Made by a program: the position numbers and the translations under genes. From Didemnitutus sp041906465 (lineage in GTDB: Bacteria > Verrucomicrobiota > Verrucomicrobiia > Opitutales > Opitutaceae): 64,000 nt of DNA. The notes under the pieces are model-generated. The model had not been told where the DNA came from, did no database searches, and saw nothing but the letters and a program-made list of their open reading frames with translations. Shown one piece after another: positions 63,933 through 64,000 of this stretch (position 1 is its first letter; every line of letters begins with the position of its first letter). The stretch spans positions 231,987 through 295,986 of the forward strand of contig JAYRJE010000006.1 of assembly GCA_041906465.1 (NCBI GenBank), in the 5' to 3' direction.

Positions 63933-64000
63933 GACATCAGGGATGTGTTCGCGCGGCGGCACGAGTTCGTCACGCTGGCGGCGCGCGGTGGAGTGAGTTT
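63924..64000 (+). CDS. Transposase N-terminus, IS481-like (partial)
   Basis: The first 25 codons are seen before the window ends: MSWDIRDVFARRHEFVTLAA then RGGVS. This matches the start of IS481-family transposases, where a helix-turn-helix (RxEFVxLA...GVSFxELCRRFGVS pattern) follows the MSW start. The protein presumably continues outside the window with an rve integrase domain. Translation is probably low because the start codon sits in a perfect 44-bp palindrome. Confidence 0.72.
   Translation, partial: MSWDIRDVFARRHEFVTLAARGGVS

Larger units (their letters stand above)
63836..64000 (+). mobile_element. Left end of an IS481-like insertion sequence, cut by window edge
   Basis: The end begins TGTTCTGTTCCGGGTCATGG. 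It contains two tandem copies of a 22-bp unit (TGTTCCGGGT-[N4]-GGTAACAC) at about 63841-63885, as expected for transposase binding sites at IS ends. The transposase start follows. The right end is outside the window. Confidence 0.75.

Noticed and set aside
1..64000. tRNA, rRNA or other structural RNA genes
   Set aside because: Gene gaps were read for cloverleaf-like or rRNA-like sequence and none was convincing; a covariance-model scan would be decisive.

Overview
The window is 64 kb of GC-rich chromosome from a Gram-negative bacterium. Gene content suggests a Verrucomicrobiota lineage close to Opitutaceae. The pointers are a TamA/TamB outer-membrane pair, a PadR regulator next to a very large duplicated-type ABC permease, a Tat-exported Gfo/Idh/MocA oxidoreductase, a GH74-like beta-propeller, secreted rhamnogalacturonan-esterase-like and tandem TonB_C proteins, and several intergenic repeat families. 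The taxonomic call is inference from gene style, not from a marker-gene search.

Layout. 0.2-9 kb: housekeeping genes, mostly minus strand (galM, gnd, small membrane proteins, a cupin, an AraC regulator, DUF5069, dnaN, pssA). 9-16 kb: EF-hand protein, threonine ammonia-lyase, Ric Fe-S repair protein, PadR plus large permease. 16-24 kb: cupin, GNAT, DUF2959 lipoprotein, DoxX/MarR divergent pair with twin operators, haem-binding domain protein, esterase, Tat-exported WYL-like protein, a coupled membrane-protein/methyltransferase cassette. 23-34 kb: GH74-like propeller, AmpG-like transporter, tamB-tamA, DUF4202. 34-41 kb: an unrecognised CARDB-like/LamG two-gene module, ECF42-type sigma factor with its YCII/DGPF partner, an acidic hypothetical. 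41-52 kb: glycyl-tRNA synthetase, tandem paralogous secreted proteins, two tandem-TonB_C proteins, oxidoreductase, DUF962, YceI. 52-60 kb: a complete histidine operon hisGDCBHAF(IE) on the minus strand, preceded by a leader peptide with five consecutive His codons and a terminator hairpin. 60-64 kb: MFS-like protein, LTA-synthase-type sulfatase and, at the right edge, the start of an IS481-like insertion sequence.

The eight his genes cover all ten steps from PRPP/ATP to histidine and are probably controlled by ribosome-mediated attenuation. Every one of the seven junctions inside this operon carries an inverted-repeat element, and most belong to different families. Similar GTAG- or GTGG-headed hairpins (REP/REPIN-like) and long periodic palindromes lie throughout the intergenic space. 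In at least four genes such elements run into coding sequence: they supply the signal-peptide regions of TamA and the GH74-like protein and the C-termini or stop codons of two membrane proteins.

Candidates for something undescribed are the his-operon repeat punctuation, the repeat-derived signal peptides, the shared 21-bp palindrome TTGTAAC-N7-GTTACAA, and the CARDB/LamG/membrane-domain module without signal peptides.
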